From positions 124,001-188,000 of the forward strand of contig CAUJCU010000002.1 of the NCBI GenBank assembly GCA_963169745.1: a stretch of DNA of 64,000 nt. Direction: 5' to 3'. Within the stretch, counting starts at the first letter, position 1. Every line of letters starts with the position of its first letter. A program made the translations under genes and the position numbers. The notes below the pieces were generated by a model. That model was not told the DNA's origin, did no database searches, and worked only from the letters and a program-made list of their open reading frames with translations. Of the stretch, positions 1 through 8,899 are shown piece after piece. This stretch comes from Bacteroidota bacterium (lineage in GTDB: Bacteria; Bacteroidota; Bacteroidia; UBA4408).

Positions 1-330
1 TATGGACATGGCGCCCGAAAACTATCGGTAATTTTCAGTGGTCAAGAAATTCAGTTTATGGATCCAATAGGTATTGGAGCAAATTTATCATTTTACATGG
101 CTGCTTTTGCAGAAGGAATTTGTGCTATTTTACTTGTTTTAGGATTGTTTTCACGAATTTCTTCTTTGGTTCTTACAGTAAACTTCATTGTAATATTCTT
201 TTTTCATCTTAAGGATGGGTTTGATGCATTGGAGCTTATTTTTTTGTACCTGCTGCCATTTCTTGCATTAACTTTTAGTGGTGCCGGTAAATATGCTTTA
301 GACCAGTTTTTATTTAACAGTAAGAAATAG
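1..330 (+). CDS. DoxX-family membrane protein, 5' end outside window
   Basis: The reading frame is open from base 1 (HGARKLSVIFSGQ...) into the ATG at 58, so that ATG is internal and the gene begins before the window. The visible 109 residues show the HG-x-x-K-L stretch followed by F-x-D-P-I-G-I-G and hydrophobic helices, as in DoxX/DoxD small membrane proteins. Members usually have about 130-150 residues and four helices, so a short N-terminal part is missing. Family function is poorly defined (redox or thiosulfate-linked roles have been proposed). Family assignment is fairly safe; a precise function is not supported. Confidence 0.75.
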   Translation, partial: YGHGARKLSVIFSGQEIQFMDPIGIGANLSFYMAAFAEGICAILLVLGLFSRISSLVLTVNFIVIFFFHLKDGFDALELIFLYLLPFLALTFSGAGKYALDQFLFNSKK

Positions 331-471
331 TGCTTTAATATACTCCTGAAAGCTTTTTATAATTGTGAAATTACCATCTAAATTAAAGATCAATACAATG
401 CCATGTTTAATGATTGAAAAAACCTGCCCCAATTAATTAAAAAAATAACTAGTAATAAACACATACTACAC

Positions 472-882
472 GTGAAAAAAAACATCATTAAAATTACCTC
501 ATTAGCATTTACTGTAATGCTATTTGCTTCTTGCACCCCGCGTATTATTGGATCTTGGGATATACAAAAATTTGAAACTTTGAAAGCTGGTGAGCAAAGT
601 ATTTCATTGAATAATATTGGGACAATTGAATTTCATAAAAATGGAACGGGAACCAAGAATATTAATTATTCAATACTGGGTATTTCACATAGTGATCCAA
701 ATTCATTTACATGGAAATGGTCAGAGAATAAATTTGTAACCTTAGAAGGTGAAGGCTCAGACATTACAAAAACCTGGATTATTATAGCCAACAAGAAAAA
801 ATTTCAAAAATGGAAATCTACTGATGGTGCTAACCAAGTTCAAACATTAGAATTGAAGAAGCAACAGGTTAAAGTAAAATAA
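472..882 (+). CDS. Small lipoprotein with lipocalin-like domain
   Basis: 136 residues with a GTG start. A lysine-rich N-terminus and hydrophobic stretch end in the lipobox LFAS-C with Cys21, so it should be lipid-anchored after Sec export. The mature part begins with IIGSWDIQKFE, the G-x-W opening strand typical of lipocalin-like proteins common in Bacteroidota, followed by alternating beta-like segments. The C-terminus is lysine-rich. The gene stands alone, 141 bp after the DoxX-like gene. Ligand and role are unknown. A similar layout occurs in the small lipoprotein at 42334. Confidence 0.7.
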   Translation: MKKNIIKITSLAFTVMLFASCTPRIIGSWDIQKFETLKAGEQSISLNNIGTIEFHKNGTGTKNINYSILGISHSDPNSFTWKWSENKFVTLEGEGSDITKTWIIIANKKKFQKWKSTDGANQVQTLELKKQQVKVK

Positions 883-1107
883 AGAGTGTAAATACGATAC
901 GAATTTCAAAAAATTAATGCTCATTTGTATATCCTAATTTAAGACATATTTCTTTTGTAATGGCAGATGACTTTGTTTTTTAATGATTTGTTTTAGTGGA
1001 TTGTATTGAGATATTTTTTATAAAAGAAGTTTAATTAATTAGTGTGAGAATAAAACATAAGTGAGCTAATTATAGTAACCCATTTTGATACATATTAAAA
1101 TAAACAA

Positions 1108-2022
1108 ATGCCCCAATTTGTTATTGATGCCCGGACAGCTGCTCTAAATACGGGTTTATTTGTAAAACGAATTTTGCCATTTCGAAGAAAGCGAATGGTA
1201 GGTCCATTTATTTTTCTAGACCATGCTGGTCCTCTAGAAGTACCCGTATCCAATTTATCAGATTTGGATGTGTTGCCGCACCCACATATTGGTTTGTCAA
1301 CCATTACTTATTTATTGAATGGGCAAGTAACTCATAGAGATAGCTTAGGTGTTGAGCAAATTATTCGTCCGGGCGAAGTAAACTGGATGACAGCCGGCAG
1401 CGGCATATCCCATTCTGAGCGATTTGAAAACCCTGATTTACTGGCAAAGGCTCAATTGGAGATGCTGCAAACATGGGTGGCTTTGCCCGAAAAATATGAA
1501 GAAGTTGATCCGACATTTACAAATTTGTCCCCAGAGGAGCTGCCGGTTATTACTGATAAGGGAATTTGGATGCGATTGATAGCCGGTAATGCTTATGGAC
1601 TTAAAAACAATGTAAAAACACACTCACCTCTATTTTATATCCATAATGAGTTGGAGCAAAATGCCCTAACAACACTTCCTACCGGTTATACTGAAAGGGC
1701 AGTTTATATTATAAATGGGAGTATTGAAATAAATCATCAAACATATAAAGCCGGGCAAATGCTGATTTTTAACACTACTGAAGAGCCTGTAATATTGGCC
1801 AAAGAAAAGACAACCCTAATTCTATTAGGCGGAGAACCTTTAGGTGAGAGATACATCTGGTGGAATTTTGTTTCGTCTAGAAAAGAACGGATTGAGCAGG
1901 CAAAAAACGATTGGATAACAGGTAAAATCATACTGCCTCCCAACGATAACTTAGAGTTTGTACCTTTGCCCAATGATAAATCAAGATCTTCTGAACCTCC
2001 TGAAGCCAATGTATTATCCTAA
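1108..2022 (+). CDS. Pirin family protein
   Basis: 304 residues of double-cupin pirin type. The N-terminal cupin carries the metal-binding set: H58 and H60 in PHPHIGLST, then H102 and E104 in GISHSER, matching the iron ligands of pirins. The MTAGSGISHSER stretch is nearly diagnostic. Bacterial pirins bind Fe(II); some act as quercetin 2,3-dioxygenases and others as redox-sensitive regulators of enzymes such as pyruvate dehydrogenase. The sequence cannot separate these. It opens a four-gene run, with the next gene 15 bp downstream, suggesting co-transcription with the flavin reductase. Confidence 0.93.
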   Translation: MPQFVIDARTAALNTGLFVKRILPFRRKRMVGPFIFLDHAGPLEVPVSNLSDLDVLPHPHIGLSTITYLLNGQVTHRDSLGVEQIIRPGEVNWMTAGSGISHSERFENPDLLAKAQLEMLQTWVALPEKYEEVDPTFTNLSPEELPVITDKGIWMRLIAGNAYGLKNNVKTHSPLFYIHNELEQNALTTLPTGYTERAVYIINGSIEINHQTYKAGQMLIFNTTEEPVILAKEKTTLILLGGEPLGERYIWWNFVSSRKERIEQAKNDWITGKIILPPNDNLEFVPLPNDKSRSSEPPEANVLS

Positions 2023-2037
2023 ACTAAACTGAATACA

Positions 2038-2601
2038 ATGAAATTAAAAATTATAACCTCTACAACTAGAGAAGGCCGACATGGAATTGCTATTGAAAAA
2101 TGGATTACTCAATTTGCTAAATCAAATACTGATTTTGAAGTAGAGCTTTTAGATTTAGCTGTAATTAATCTGCCTTTTATGAATGAGCCCAATCACCCGC
2201 GCATGCAGAAATACCAGCATGAACACACTAAAGCATGGAGTGTAAAAATTAATGAAGCAGATGCCTACCTTATCGTATTGGCCGAGTATAATTATGGTTT
2301 TCCGGCTCCTATAAAAAACGCAATAGATTATTTATTTAATGAATGGATGCATAAACCTGTTGCTTTTGTAAGCTATGGTGGTGTTTCGGGAGGCTTAAGG
2401 TCAACACAAATGTTAAAACAAGTAGTAACCACATTGAGTATGATGCCTATTTCTGCACAAGTAAATATTCCTTTTTTTGCAAAGCTGATTAATGAGGACG
2501 GAATTTTCCAGGCCAATGAAGTTATTGTCAAATCGGCAGAGCATACTTTGGCTGAACTTCAAAAATGGAGTATGGCATTAAAAAACATGAGAGGGCAATA
2601 A
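2038..2601 (+). CDS. NADPH-dependent FMN reductase family protein
   Basis: 187 residues with a flavodoxin-like fold. The N-terminus (MKLKIITSTTREGRHG) is the phosphate-binding loop for FMN, and AEYNYGFPAPIKNAIDYL is the signature of the FMN_red family (azoreductase, chromate and quinone reductases). Such proteins pass electrons from NAD(P)H through FMN to quinones or other acceptors in the cytosol. It lies 15 bp after pirin and 32 bp before the carbonic anhydrase. A redox pairing with pirin is plausible but inferred only from position. The natural acceptor is unknown. Confidence 0.88.
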   Translation: MKLKIITSTTREGRHGIAIEKWITQFAKSNTDFEVELLDLAVINLPFMNEPNHPRMQKYQHEHTKAWSVKINEADAYLIVLAEYNYGFPAPIKNAIDYLFNEWMHKPVAFVSYGGVSGGLRSTQMLKQVVTTLSMMPISAQVNIPFFAKLINEDGIFQANEVIVKSAEHTLAELQKWSMALKNMRGQ

Positions 2602-2633
2602 TTAAAATAAACCTATTTTTGATTGTATTGAAT

Positions 2634-3296
2634 ATGAAATCAAGTTTTAAAGAAATATTTGAGTATAATGAAAAATGGATAACCGATAATTTAGCTGCTG
2701 ATCCAAATTTTTTTAAAAATTTATCCCTTGAACAAAAGCCCGATTATCTTTTTATTGGCTGCTCTGATAGTCGAGTTGACCCTGATACATTTACCGGGTT
2801 CAAAGTAGGTGATGTGTTTGTACACCGCAATGTTTCGAACATAGTTAATCCTATTGATTTGAATGTTACCTCGGTAATACAATATGCTATACTTAATTTA
2901 AAGATAAAGCATATAATTGTATGTGGTCATTATGGTTGTGGAGGCATAAAAGCTGCCATGGAGGAAAAAGGAATAGGTAAGAACAGTCCTTGGCTACAAA
3001 TTATCAAAGACATTTATCGTATTCACAAAACCGAATTAGAAAAAATTAAAGATGAGAGCAAACGTTATGATCGGTTAGTAGAGCTCAATGTAAAAGAACA
3101 AGCTGAAAATGTGATGAAAATGGATTGTTTGCAACCTCTAGTAGGCACCTTGGACTATCCTCAAATTCACGGCTGGGTTTTTGATATGAGAACCGGGAGA
3201 ATAATTGATTTAAAATTAAATCATCAAATAGAAAGTAAAGTGGAGCATCGGTCATTATTTAATAAACTAAAATTAATATTTAAAAACAACACATAA
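2634..3296 (+). CDS. Beta-class carbonic anhydrase
   Basis: Interconverts CO2 and bicarbonate in the cytosol. The ATG at 2634 (MKSSFKEIFEYNEKW) is taken as the start because the in-frame extension back to 2565 overlaps the previous gene and has no family similarity. The 220 residues hold the zinc site C43-x-D45-x-R47 (GCSDSR) plus H99 and C102 (CGHYGCGG), the standard type of beta-CA. Its TAA is followed at once by the ATG of the DUF808 gene (taaatg), so the two are very likely translationally coupled. This raises the possibility that the membrane neighbour handles bicarbonate or a related ion, which is inference. Confidence 0.95.
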   Translation: MKSSFKEIFEYNEKWITDNLAADPNFFKNLSLEQKPDYLFIGCSDSRVDPDTFTGFKVGDVFVHRNVSNIVNPIDLNVTSVIQYAILNLKIKHIIVCGHYGCGGIKAAMEEKGIGKNSPWLQIIKDIYRIHKTELEKIKDESKRYDRLVELNVKEQAENVMKMDCLQPLVGTLDYPQIHGWVFDMRTGRIIDLKLNHQIESKVEHRSLFNKLKLIFKNNT

Positions 3297-4184
3297 ATGG
3301 CATCAGGATTTTTTGCAGTTTTAGATGATATTACCGTCTTACTTGATGATGTAGCCACGATGGGAAAGGTGGCTGCCAAAAAAACATCTTCTATTTTAGG
3401 AGATGACTTAGCCGTAAACGCTGAAAAAGCTTCAGGTTTTGCTTCCGAGCGAGAACTTCCGGTACTTTGGGCTATTTCTAAAGGGTCATTTCTAAATAAA
3501 GTCATTATACTTCCTATTGCATTTTTGCTTAGCGCATATATGCCTCTAACCATCATCATCATACTCCTGATTGGTGGTGCTTATCTTGGATACGAAGGTG
3601 TAGAAAAAATTATTTCTTGGATTTTTCATAAAGGTCATCAAGAAAGCCAAATAAACATTAGCGAGATGACCGAGCAAGATTTTATAGAGCATGAAAAAAG
3701 TCGTGTAAAATCAGCTATTCTAACCGATTTTATTCTCTCTATTGAAATTATCATCATAGCTCTTGGCAGTGTTCTTAAACAACCGTTACTCACTCAAATC
3801 TTAGTTGTAAGTTTAATCGCCTTAGTGGCAACGGTTGGTGTTTACGGGTTAGTGGCAATAATAGTTCGTATGGATGAAGTAGGATTTAAGCTCATTCAAA
3901 AAAGTAAGGGTAAGAATAGTTTGCAAGCCAAACTAGGTTTAATGTTGGTTAATGCACTCCCCAAAGTTATTCAGCTTTTGAGTGTTATAGGTACTGTTGC
4001 CTTGATTTTTGTTGCTGGAGGAATTTTTGTTCATAACGTACCTTATATTCACCATCTATTTCATAGTGTAAATAATATTGTTTTAGAAATAATAACCGGT
4101 CTTTCAGTAGGGTTTGTGACCTTTCTTATAGTTGAGGGTGTTAAATCACTAAAATTCTTCAGAAAAGGAAAAAGCAAAGCATAA
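3297..4184 (+). CDS. DUF808 (YedI-like) membrane protein
   Basis: 295 residues. The N-terminus MASGFFAVLDDITVLLDDVA and the following K-K-T-S-x-I-L-G-D-D-L-A-V-N are the hallmark of the DUF808/YedI family of inner-membrane proteins, whose function is unknown. Hydrophobic segments lie roughly at residues 65-105, 140-200 and 225-285. The start codon directly abuts the carbonic anhydrase stop, which is unusually tight and implies coupled translation. No transport motif is evident. It ends the four-gene + strand run and faces the convergent RNA methyltransferase gene. Confidence 0.88.
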   Translation: MASGFFAVLDDITVLLDDVATMGKVAAKKTSSILGDDLAVNAEKASGFASERELPVLWAISKGSFLNKVIILPIAFLLSAYMPLTIIIILLIGGAYLGYEGVEKIISWIFHKGHQESQINISEMTEQDFIEHEKSRVKSAILTDFILSIEIIIIALGSVLKQPLLTQILVVSLIALVATVGVYGLVAIIVRMDEVGFKLIQKSKGKNSLQAKLGLMLVNALPKVIQLLSVIGTVALIFVAGGIFVHNVPYIHHLFHSVNNIVLEIITGLSVGFVTFLIVEGVKSLKFFRKGKSKA

Positions 4185-4278
4185 ATCTGCACTCAAAAAA
4201 GGTAGCTTCCTAACTAATTTACCATTATTTTTGATACAAAATTGTGTGTCGTTTATACTATATTCAGTGTGGCTCATT

Positions 4279-5055
4279 CTAATGCTGAGCAAATACTCCA
4301 CAAATAACGGCAGTGGCAATAGCAACATTTAACGAGTCGGGCGACAGACTAACTTTGTTTGGATTTGAGCTTTGTAAAAGCCCAGAAGGAATACTTATGG
4401 GATATTGAATTTCAGAAATTATATTAGGGCTGATGCCATGAGATTCACTCCCTAACACAATAAGCCCCTGTTTATTTAACTTTTGGGTGTATAAATTCTT
4501 ACCGTTTAAAACAGCACCATACACAGGGATTTGAAGTAATTTAATTGATTTAATAAAAGAAACCAATTCAGTAAAACAAATTTTTACTCGTAAAAAAGAC
4601 CCCATAGTGGCTTGTAAGGTTTTAGAATTGTACAAATCAACAGTATCGGGCGAACAAACAATATTTTCAATTCCAAACCAATCAGCAATACGGATAATGG
4701 TTCCCAAATTACCAGGGTCACGAATGCCATCTAAGCACAGGCTTAGCTTATTCATAAAAAGCGATGGAGAAGAATCCCATTCTTTTTGATGAACTACAGC
4801 CAATATACCGGACGGTGTGCTTAAGCACGATAGTTTAGAAAAGTGTTTATCGTCAAGCTCAACTACATTTATTGTCTTTTTTGCATATTTAGGGTAGTAC
4901 TCTTTGTTCACCAGAAGAAATTGTATTTTCCAGTCGGACAGCAGTAGCTCGTCAATTATCTTTTCGCCTTCTACAAGAAAAAGACCCGTTTGCTTTCGAT
5001 ATTTTTTTATATGTAAAGAGGCAATTTCTGAAAGCTTTTGTTTACTCAACTCCAT
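4279..5055 (-). CDS. TrmH/SpoU-type RNA 2'-O-methyltransferase
   Basis: 258 residues. An N-terminal L30e-like substrate-binding domain (about 1-100) is followed by a SPOUT methyltransferase domain. The SpoU motifs are visible: DGIRDPGNLGTIIR near residue 110, LIVLGSESHGIS near 195 and SLNVAIATAV near 243. These bind S-adenosylmethionine in a knot and methylate ribose 2'-OH groups of tRNA or rRNA. Which nucleotide is modified cannot be told from sequence. It lies 35 bp after a T9SS cargo gene on the same strand and may be read through from it. Confidence 0.9.
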   Translation of the reverse strand: MELSKQKLSEIASLHIKKYRKQTGLFLVEGEKIIDELLLSDWKIQFLLVNKEYYPKYAKKTINVVELDDKHFSKLSCLSTPSGILAVVHQKEWDSSPSLFMNKLSLCLDGIRDPGNLGTIIRIADWFGIENIVCSPDTVDLYNSKTLQATMGSFLRVKICFTELVSFIKSIKLLQIPVYGAVLNGKNLYTQKLNKQGLIVLGSESHGISPNIISEIQYPISIPSGLLQSSNPNKVSLSPDSLNVAIATAVICGVFAQH

Positions 5056-5090
5056 ATTGACCTCATGATGTAAAACTGTATTAGCCTATA

Positions 5091-6188
5091 CTACAGAATA
5101 TGAAGTTTTGCAGCAGCTGTTTGCCCCTTTTGTGTAATTTTTAATATATACAAACCCGAAGCTAATGATTGCACGTTTAAACGATATAAATTATTCTGAG
5201 CTGCAATACAAGTTTGAGTTTCTGAATAAACTTCTTCGCCAGAAAGGTTGCTTATACTTATTTGTACATCTCCCGGTATTGGAGTGTAGTAATGCAACTG
5301 AAGTAAATCTACAACCGGATTAGGAAAAACGTCTAGTGAAGTGTTTAGCAGGTTCATTGTTTTTATACCTGAGGGTTCATGATGCTTATAGTTAACACCT
5401 GAAATTATTTGTGTTCCGAGAGCGCTTGTGGCTGTAACAGTAAGTACAGGCTCGCCTTCACCAACAGCATACCACTTATATTCTAATGTGGTTGATGGAA
5501 TACCAAAGCCATTACTTAGCTGATCAATGTATATTGTGTCAACTCCTTCAATTGTACTTTTTACTCTTAGGACATCATAAGTTCCACCATTTGGTAACTT
5601 TAATGTTCCCCAGCCATCCACCTCAACGGTGCGGGTTTTTCTTTGCCCGTAGTAGCCAATATTCGGGATTGACATACCCCACTCAAAAGGATTGCTTTCG
5701 TTCACTCCAAAAGTGCAGGGTAAAGGAAAAACCTTATCGCGTGGTGTATATTTATTTGATGTCGGAATGCTGCTTATTGTAGCGCCAAAGCCGGTTTGGT
5801 AATAAGCATCATTGGCTATTTTAAAATAATTTATCACATTAGTAACCGTAATAGGCACATTCGGTATAGTAGGAAAATCCATTCCCTCTATAGCCAAATC
5901 AGAATTGTAATTAGGTTGAAGCGGATTATTAAAGTAAAGCTGATAGGCAAAATTTGTAGATGAAACAGAACTATACTTAATGGTATCCATTCCAGAGCTG
6001 TTTAATGTAGTATAGTCCCAAGTACTGTTAGGCCCGGTTACGTTTAAGTCAATAACACTGGTGTTAGAGGCCTTATCTCTAATATAGGGATGATTAACTA
6101 CAGGCAAATCGTTGCCACTAATAGTAATTTGAGCCATTGTATTGGTAGCATAGGCCAGTGCTATTAAAGTGAGTAGTTTTTTTGACAT
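5091..6188 (-). CDS. T9SS type A sorting domain protein, function unknown
   Basis: 365 residues. A signal peptide (about 1-19, ending TMAQ) is followed by a beta-rich region with no recognised domain and a C-terminal sorting domain from about residue 285 (LDVFPNPVVDLLQL ... SGLYILKI). Such proteins pass the outer membrane through the type IX system and are attached to the surface or released. The segment G-W-G-T-L-K-L-P-x-G-x-Y resembles G-F-G-T-L-I-L-P-G-G-x-Y in the protein at 12452, and both have the same architecture, so they look like paralogues. It starts 33 bp after the response regulator gene. Confidence 0.85.
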   Translation of the reverse strand: MSKKLLTLIALAYATNTMAQITISGNDLPVVNHPYIRDKASNTSVIDLNVTGPNSTWDYTTLNSSGMDTIKYSSVSSTNFAYQLYFNNPLQPNYNSDLAIEGMDFPTIPNVPITVTNVINYFKIANDAYYQTGFGATISSIPTSNKYTPRDKVFPLPCTFGVNESNPFEWGMSIPNIGYYGQRKTRTVEVDGWGTLKLPNGGTYDVLRVKSTIEGVDTIYIDQLSNGFGIPSTTLEYKWYAVGEGEPVLTVTATSALGTQIISGVNYKHHEPSGIKTMNLLNTSLDVFPNPVVDLLQLHYYTPIPGDVQISISNLSGEEVYSETQTCIAAQNNLYRLNVQSLASGLYILKITQKGQTAAAKLHIL

Positions 6189-6221
6189 TTTAATGTTTAA
6201 TTGAATTGTAAAAGTAGTTAT

Positions 6222-6932
6222 TTATTCATTATTTATTTCATGGTTTATAAATTTATATCCTACCCCGCGTATAGAAATAAAGCATTTGGGGTGTGCGGGG
6301 TCGCTTTCAAAATTCTTACGAAAAGATAAGATAAAATTATCAATAGTGCGCCCTGTTGGAAATACTTCATAATTCCAGACTTCATTTAAGATTTCATCTC
6401 TTGATACAACTTGATTTTCGCGTTCAATTAGTAATTTTAACACCTGCGCTTCTTTTTTGCTTAAAGAATCGGTTTGTCCTAAAATATTAGTAAATTCATA
6501 GGTTATAAAATTTACAGCACAGCCGTTAATGGTGAAGCTTTGGGAAAGGGGATCGGATAGTGTTGTTTTTTTTCGCTTTAATAATATTTCAATGCGCAAC
6601 AGTAATTCTTCTAAGTTAAAAGGTTTAGACAAATAATCATCTGCCCCAGCTTTTAAGCCCTCTACCCTTTCAGAGCCTAAATTTCGAGCCGAAAGAAATA
6701 AAATAAATACCTTTTTATTTTCTTTGCGTATCTCATGACAAATATCAATCCCATTAATCTCTGGGAGCATAATATCTAAAATTATCAAGTCAAATTTACT
6801 GGTTTTAAAAAGTTGTAAAGCCTCTCTCCCATTTGCTGTACTTACAACTTCATAACCCTCTAACTCTAAATTCAGAGAAAGAGTAGAACGTAAACTCTCT
6901 TCGTCTTCAACCAATAAAATTCTTGCTTTCAT
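6222..6932 (-). CDS. OmpR/PhoB-family response regulator
   Basis: 236 residues. The receiver domain (1-120) has the acidic pair E9/D10, phospho-acceptor D53 (LDIMLPE), S81 and K103 (LSKPF). A winged-helix DNA-binding domain follows (about 135-232; R-x-V-S-R-D-E-I-L and RGVGYKF). It should act as a phosphorylation-dependent transcription factor. No histidine kinase is adjacent; instead it follows the lipase gene by 9 bp in the NlpC-lipase-regulator run. The nearest kinase in the window is the one at 25379, of a different type, so pairing is not supported. Confidence 0.93.
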   Translation of the reverse strand: MKARILLVEDEESLRSTLSLNLELEGYEVVSTANGREALQLFKTSKFDLIILDIMLPEINGIDICHEIRKENKKVFILFLSARNLGSERVEGLKAGADDYLSKPFNLEELLLRIEILLKRKKTTLSDPLSQSFTINGCAVNFITYEFTNILGQTDSLSKKEAQVLKLLIERENQVVSRDEILNEVWNYEVFPTGRTIDNFILSFRKNFESDPAHPKCFISIRGVGYKFINHEINNE

Positions 6933-6941
6933 GTGATATGG

Positions 6942-8033
6942 TTAGTGATATTCATAATGATCAATAAGATATAAATATGAGTCCCATAAATGATGAATAA
7001 ATATTTTTTTGGGGTCTTGAGGAAAAAGGGAATAATATGCCGAATCACCAGTAAGGGTAATATAATTTCCAGCACGGGTGTAATTAGACGTATTAGCAAA
7101 AGTCGAAATTTTAAGTTCGGGGAGTGTTTTTTTTACTAGTTTGGTCATTTTATTACCCAAATATTTTTGATTTTTTCGTTGTGCTTTGTATGTTGGGTTT
7201 ACCAAATTACGATACACAATTTTGGATACAATCCTAAAGCCCAATTTTTGTTTTTTTATTGAGCTTTTCATATCGCTAAACGGATTTACCTTATTGAAAT
7301 CATCTTTTGTTTGTACTGCGGTAGGTGTTTCGGGCACCCAGTCGTCAGCATTAATTACATTATAAGCCCACCCATGCTGAGTATAACTTTCGTAATCATA
7401 AGCAAAGTAAAGATTTCCTGGTTTTGGAGCAGCACTGCAATACGTTTTGAAACGTATATCGGCTGGTAGTTTTCCGTCATTTTGCAAATAATGAAAATGA
7501 GCAGAAAGTAAATATGCAAGGCCACCTCCCTGGCTATGACCAATAATTAAAAACTGTGTGACACCGTGGTTATATAATGAATCAATTTTAGCTACAATAT
7601 CAGGAGCCAAGCAAGCAGTTCCTATGAGCCATCCGGTGTGTACAGCAGCACGTGGATTAATGGCCAGTTTGTAATTAAAGGTATATGTTTTACTGATAAC
7701 TAAAGAGCCTTGAGCGGGAAGCATAGCTGCATAAAAATTTTCGATCCAGCTTACAGGGTTTCGTGTAGTGCCACGAATGCTTATAATTGCGATACGGCTT
7801 TGATTTATCCATAAGTCCCAGCGATTGTCTAATCCTACAACAGGGCTTCGATATATCATGTTATAACCTTCCGGAATTGGGATCTTAGCATTAGTCCAAG
7901 GATCGTCCACTTGCTTGGAGGAAATTTGCAATAAACTTTTGTACTCTTCTTTATCGAAGCCGGGTTTTAAATTCTGTGAATAGCACGATACACCCCAGAA
8001 AACTATAAAAAAAAACAAGTTCATCAAGCGCAT
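6942..8033 (-). CDS. Exported class-3-type lipase/esterase
   Basis: 363 residues from the ATG at 8033; the frame can be extended to a TTG at 8042, but the ATG puts a proper signal sequence (MRLMNLFFFIVFWGVSCYSQ) at the N-terminus. The alpha/beta-hydrolase nucleophile elbow GHSQGG puts Ser167 as nucleophile, and IRGTT (from about residue 87) matches the oxyanion-region motif of class 3 lipases. It probably hydrolyses lipid or other esters in the periplasm or outside the cell. Cleavage after CYSQ seems likelier than lipidation, since GVSC is a poor lipobox. It lies 12 bp after the NlpC/P60 gene. Confidence 0.82.
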   Translation of the reverse strand: MRLMNLFFFIVFWGVSCYSQNLKPGFDKEEYKSLLQISSKQVDDPWTNAKIPIPEGYNMIYRSPVVGLDNRWDLWINQSRIAIISIRGTTRNPVSWIENFYAAMLPAQGSLVISKTYTFNYKLAINPRAAVHTGWLIGTACLAPDIVAKIDSLYNHGVTQFLIIGHSQGGGLAYLLSAHFHYLQNDGKLPADIRFKTYCSAAPKPGNLYFAYDYESYTQHGWAYNVINADDWVPETPTAVQTKDDFNKVNPFSDMKSSIKKQKLGFRIVSKIVYRNLVNPTYKAQRKNQKYLGNKMTKLVKKTLPELKISTFANTSNYTRAGNYITLTGDSAYYSLFPQDPKKIFIHHLWDSYLYLIDHYEYH

Positions 8034-8045
8034 AAGCAACAATAA

Positions 8046-8831
8046 TTAATCGCTAAGTATATTTTTTATAACCCGTAAGTTGTGGGTATATTTTTTTTGC
8101 TCTTGATTGTATATGCCTTGATGATCCAAGCTATCAATACGAACGCATCCACTAGCGTGAATAATGCATTGATTTTTGAGAACTATTCCCGTATGAATGA
8201 TTTTCCCTTCACTATTATCAAAAAAGGCTAAATCGCCCGGTAAAGCCTCTTCAATAAAACTCAACGAAGTACCTAGTTGCGCTTGTTGCGAAGCATCGCG
8301 CCAAATTGTAAGACCACAAAGTTTATATACCATTTGTGTAAAGCCACTGCAATCAATTCCAAAAGGTGTTTTCCCGCCCCATAAATAAGGGCTATACAAA
8401 TATAAATAGGCCGTTTCTATAAGGGCATGTCGCAAATTCTTTGACGATACGCTTTCCTGAACAGTCCCTTCATACTTATACTTTTGAATACCCAAAAGAA
8501 AGGCCTCTTCTTTATAACCTGGGAGCATACTTCCCAATACAACGGTTTGTATCTCATGGGTATCTTGATGTGTTATGACACTAGCCATATCACCAACCAT
8601 AGATGTATTTTTATTTTTAAATTCTAAATAAAATTGTTCCGAAATGGGAGTATATTGTTTGGTAGATATCCAACCTATGTATTCATCAAAAGAGTTCTGG
8701 ATTTGCATCCAAGCTTCTTGCTTTTCGAGGATCAAAAACATGTCGCCTAAAAGTAATTGGGTTACCATTTCACTTCGGTCATCAGGCTCTAATCTGACCG
8801 GAACAATACTTAAATTACAGATTCCGTACAT
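8046..8831 (-). CDS. NlpC/P60 (C40) cell-wall peptide hydrolase, SH3b domain
   Basis: 261 residues. The N-terminal SH3b-like part (about 1-110) precedes an NlpC/P60 papain-like domain. Catalytic residues are visible: C161 in GIDCSGF, H213 in IHTGIV and H225 in IIHASG. The family cuts D-Glu-diamino-acid bonds in peptidoglycan peptides. There is no signal peptide, so it resembles the cytosolic YkfC type that trims recycled muropeptides rather than a secreted wall hydrolase. It heads an operon with a lipase and a response regulator, and a -7 box lies 26 bp upstream of the start. Confidence 0.9.
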   Translation of the reverse strand: MYGICNLSIVPVRLEPDDRSEMVTQLLLGDMFLILEKQEAWMQIQNSFDEYIGWISTKQYTPISEQFYLEFKNKNTSMVGDMASVITHQDTHEIQTVVLGSMLPGYKEEAFLLGIQKYKYEGTVQESVSSKNLRHALIETAYLYLYSPYLWGGKTPFGIDCSGFTQMVYKLCGLTIWRDASQQAQLGTSLSFIEEALPGDLAFFDNSEGKIIHTGIVLKNQCIIHASGCVRIDSLDHQGIYNQEQKKYTHNLRVIKNILSD

Positions 8832-8856
8832 AGATATAAAAATAAAAAGCAGGTTT

Positions 8857-8864
8857 CAAAGATA
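8857..8864 (-). promoter_or_regulatory. -7 box TAtcTTTG for NlpC-lipase-regulator operon
   Basis: Exact match to the Bacteroidota -7 consensus TAnnTTTG on the minus strand, placed to give a leader of about 22 nt. No convincing -33 TTG is seen. A six-base motif occurs by chance every 1-2 kb per strand in DNA this AT-rich, so position is the main support. Confidence 0.5.
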
Positions 8865-8899
8865 ATGAAACACTGCCTTACTTTTACAGAATAATAAAA

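Noticed and set aside
883-1107. Possible small RNA or riboswitch in the gap before pirin
   Set aside because: The region is AT-rich with no stable paired structure, terminator or -7 box that I could find.
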